This document shows, one piece after another, positions 16,175-16,610 of a stretch of 16,610 nucleotides of DNA. The stretch spans positions 1-16,610 of the forward strand of contig JBILKO010000049.1 of assembly GCA_044376615.1 (NCBI GenBank). Reading direction: 5' to 3'. The notes below the pieces were generated by a model. That model saw only the letters and a program-made list of their open reading frames with translations, was not told where the DNA came from and made no database searches. The translations under genes were made by a program, and so were the position numbers. Numbering within the stretch: position 1 is the stretch's first letter; every line of letters begins with the position of its first letter. Source of the DNA: CAISGS01 sp044376615 (GTDB taxonomy: Bacteria; Pseudomonadota; Alphaproteobacteria; Caulobacterales; Caulobacteraceae).

Positions 16175-16258
16175 GTCGTTGATACCCCTATATTTTGTCG
16201 TCGATACCCCGCTGCCCATGTCGGTGATACCCCGCCTTGGCGTCGGCATTACCCCGAC
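16175..16258 (+). repeat. Iteron cluster 1 (four copies)
   Basis: Four 17-bp direct repeats start at 16175, 16197, 16220 and 16242 (spacing 22, 23, 22). Only the first has the full ATACCCCTA end; the other three end in ACCCCG and so form a divergent subtype. All share GTCG at the left and ACCCC. Spacing of about two helical turns is typical of binding sites for a plasmid replication initiator. Confidence 0.8.
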
Positions 16259-16388
16259 TCGGGAGCAGGTAAGGTCTTGGTGAATGCTCAAAGCGAATGG
16301 CGCCTCGCCAAGAATGGGTGCCACATCACGCGTTTAGAGGACCCGTGTACCGAAAGGCCGGTTTGTAGAAACGAATCAGGGCGAGGGC
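16259..16388. other. Spacer between iteron clusters
   Basis: About 130 bases with no iteron and no convincing gene. It holds one small perfect hairpin, TGGCG-CCT-CGCCA (16298-16310). It may carry a promoter or the start site of replication, but no specific signal is visible. Confidence 0.4.
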
Positions 16389-16531
16389 GTCGCCAAAACC
16401 CCTAGTTTTCCGTCGTCGAAACCCCTAATTCGGCGTCGGTGATACCCCTAGTTACTTGTCCCCAATACCCCTAAGTGTGCGTCCGCGAAACCCCTAACTT
16501 AGGATACGGCAAGCGTCGGCAATACCCCTAA
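16389..16531 (+). repeat. Iteron cluster 2 (six copies)
   Basis: Six 17-bp direct repeats start at 16389, 16412, 16435, 16458, 16481 and 16515: exact 23-bp period four times, then a 34-bp step. Consensus is close to GTCGNCGATACCCCTAA, with GTCC in two copies and AAACCCCTA in three. The uniform ACCCCTA end separates them from most copies in cluster 1. Same orientation throughout. Probable binding array for an iteron-type Rep protein, serving as origin and/or copy-number control. Confidence 0.85.
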
Positions 16532-16610
16532 TCGTCAGCTGGTTCCCCCATCATGTCATTATCATCATCGAATAGGGCAAAGGAAAATGAGCCTTCCGTA
16601 TCGTGCACCA
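16528..16610 (-). CDS. Possible C-terminal end of a protein entering from the right edge
   Basis: The minus strand is open from the right edge to a TAG at 16528-16530, giving an acidic tail (EGSFSFALFDDDNDMMGEPADD is approximately its end). The stop falls inside the last iteron. This could be the end of the replication gene, but only about 26 residues are visible and other frames are also open here: on the plus strand an ATG at 16553 begins a frame that also runs off the edge, without a ribosome binding site. Coding status is uncertain. Confidence 0.3.
   Translation of the reverse strand, partial: VHDTEGSFSFALFDDDNDMMGEPADD

Noticed and set aside
16175..16531. Direct repeats that might be read as a CRISPR array
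   Set aside because: The units are 17 bp and degenerate, and the gaps between them are only 5-6 bases, with no cas genes. The pattern fits iterons.
16553..16610. Plus-strand ATG frame running off the right edge as the start of the Rep gene
   Set aside because: There is no ribosome binding site upstream (CCCCCATC precedes the ATG) and only 19 serine-rich residues are visible. Kept only as an alternative.

Overview
The window looks like part of a large plasmid or chromid (secondary chromosome) of an alphaproteobacterium, plausibly from the Caulobacterales/Hyphomonadaceae/Sphingomonadales range. This rests on the style of the proteins (a fused ABC-permease/M1 peptidase, a CinA-like protein of the alphaproteobacterial type, a VirC1-like ParA) and on a GC-rich coding background of roughly 60 percent. 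No rRNA, tRNA, CRISPR array, insertion sequence or recognisable defence system is visible. The taxonomic placement is inference.

Left part (1-8345). A long, AT-richer lipoprotein gene of unknown function runs off the left edge on the minus strand, preceded by a short CinA/PncC-like nicotinamide-nucleotide amidase gene. Divergent from these is a full phosphoenolpyruvate carboxylase gene (ppc). After a perfect 18-bp palindrome, a tightly coupled pair follows: a PuuA-like gamma-glutamylputrescine synthetase and a PuuB-like FAD oxidoreductase, the first two steps of putrescine breakdown by the gamma-glutamyl route. Converging on them are two small membrane-protein genes of the YqjD/YqjE type.

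Middle (8435-14451). A minus-strand operon encodes an ABC ATPase and an ABC-2 permease fused to a zinc M1 aminopeptidase. The permease is split by a frameshift near its third membrane segment. Divergent from it are a fumarylacetoacetate-hydrolase-family enzyme and a beta carbonic anhydrase. Carbonic anhydrase and PEP carboxylase both concern bicarbonate, so this replicon carries anaplerotic carbon metabolism.

Right part (14452-16610). This is the replicon maintenance region. An AT-rich leader holds ten same-strand TATC boxes, nine of them in register with the DNA helical repeat. It is followed by parA (Walker-type ATPase) and a small ribbon-helix-helix protein gene. Next come a stem-loop, an AT-rich stretch and ten copies of a 17-bp iteron (consensus near GTCGNNGATACCCCTAA) in two clusters with 22-23 bp period. 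I read this as a type Ib partition system with an undescribed phased tetramer centromere next to an iteron origin. The replication initiator gene should lie just beyond the right edge. Housekeeping metabolism beside a plasmid-type origin is what suggests a chromid.
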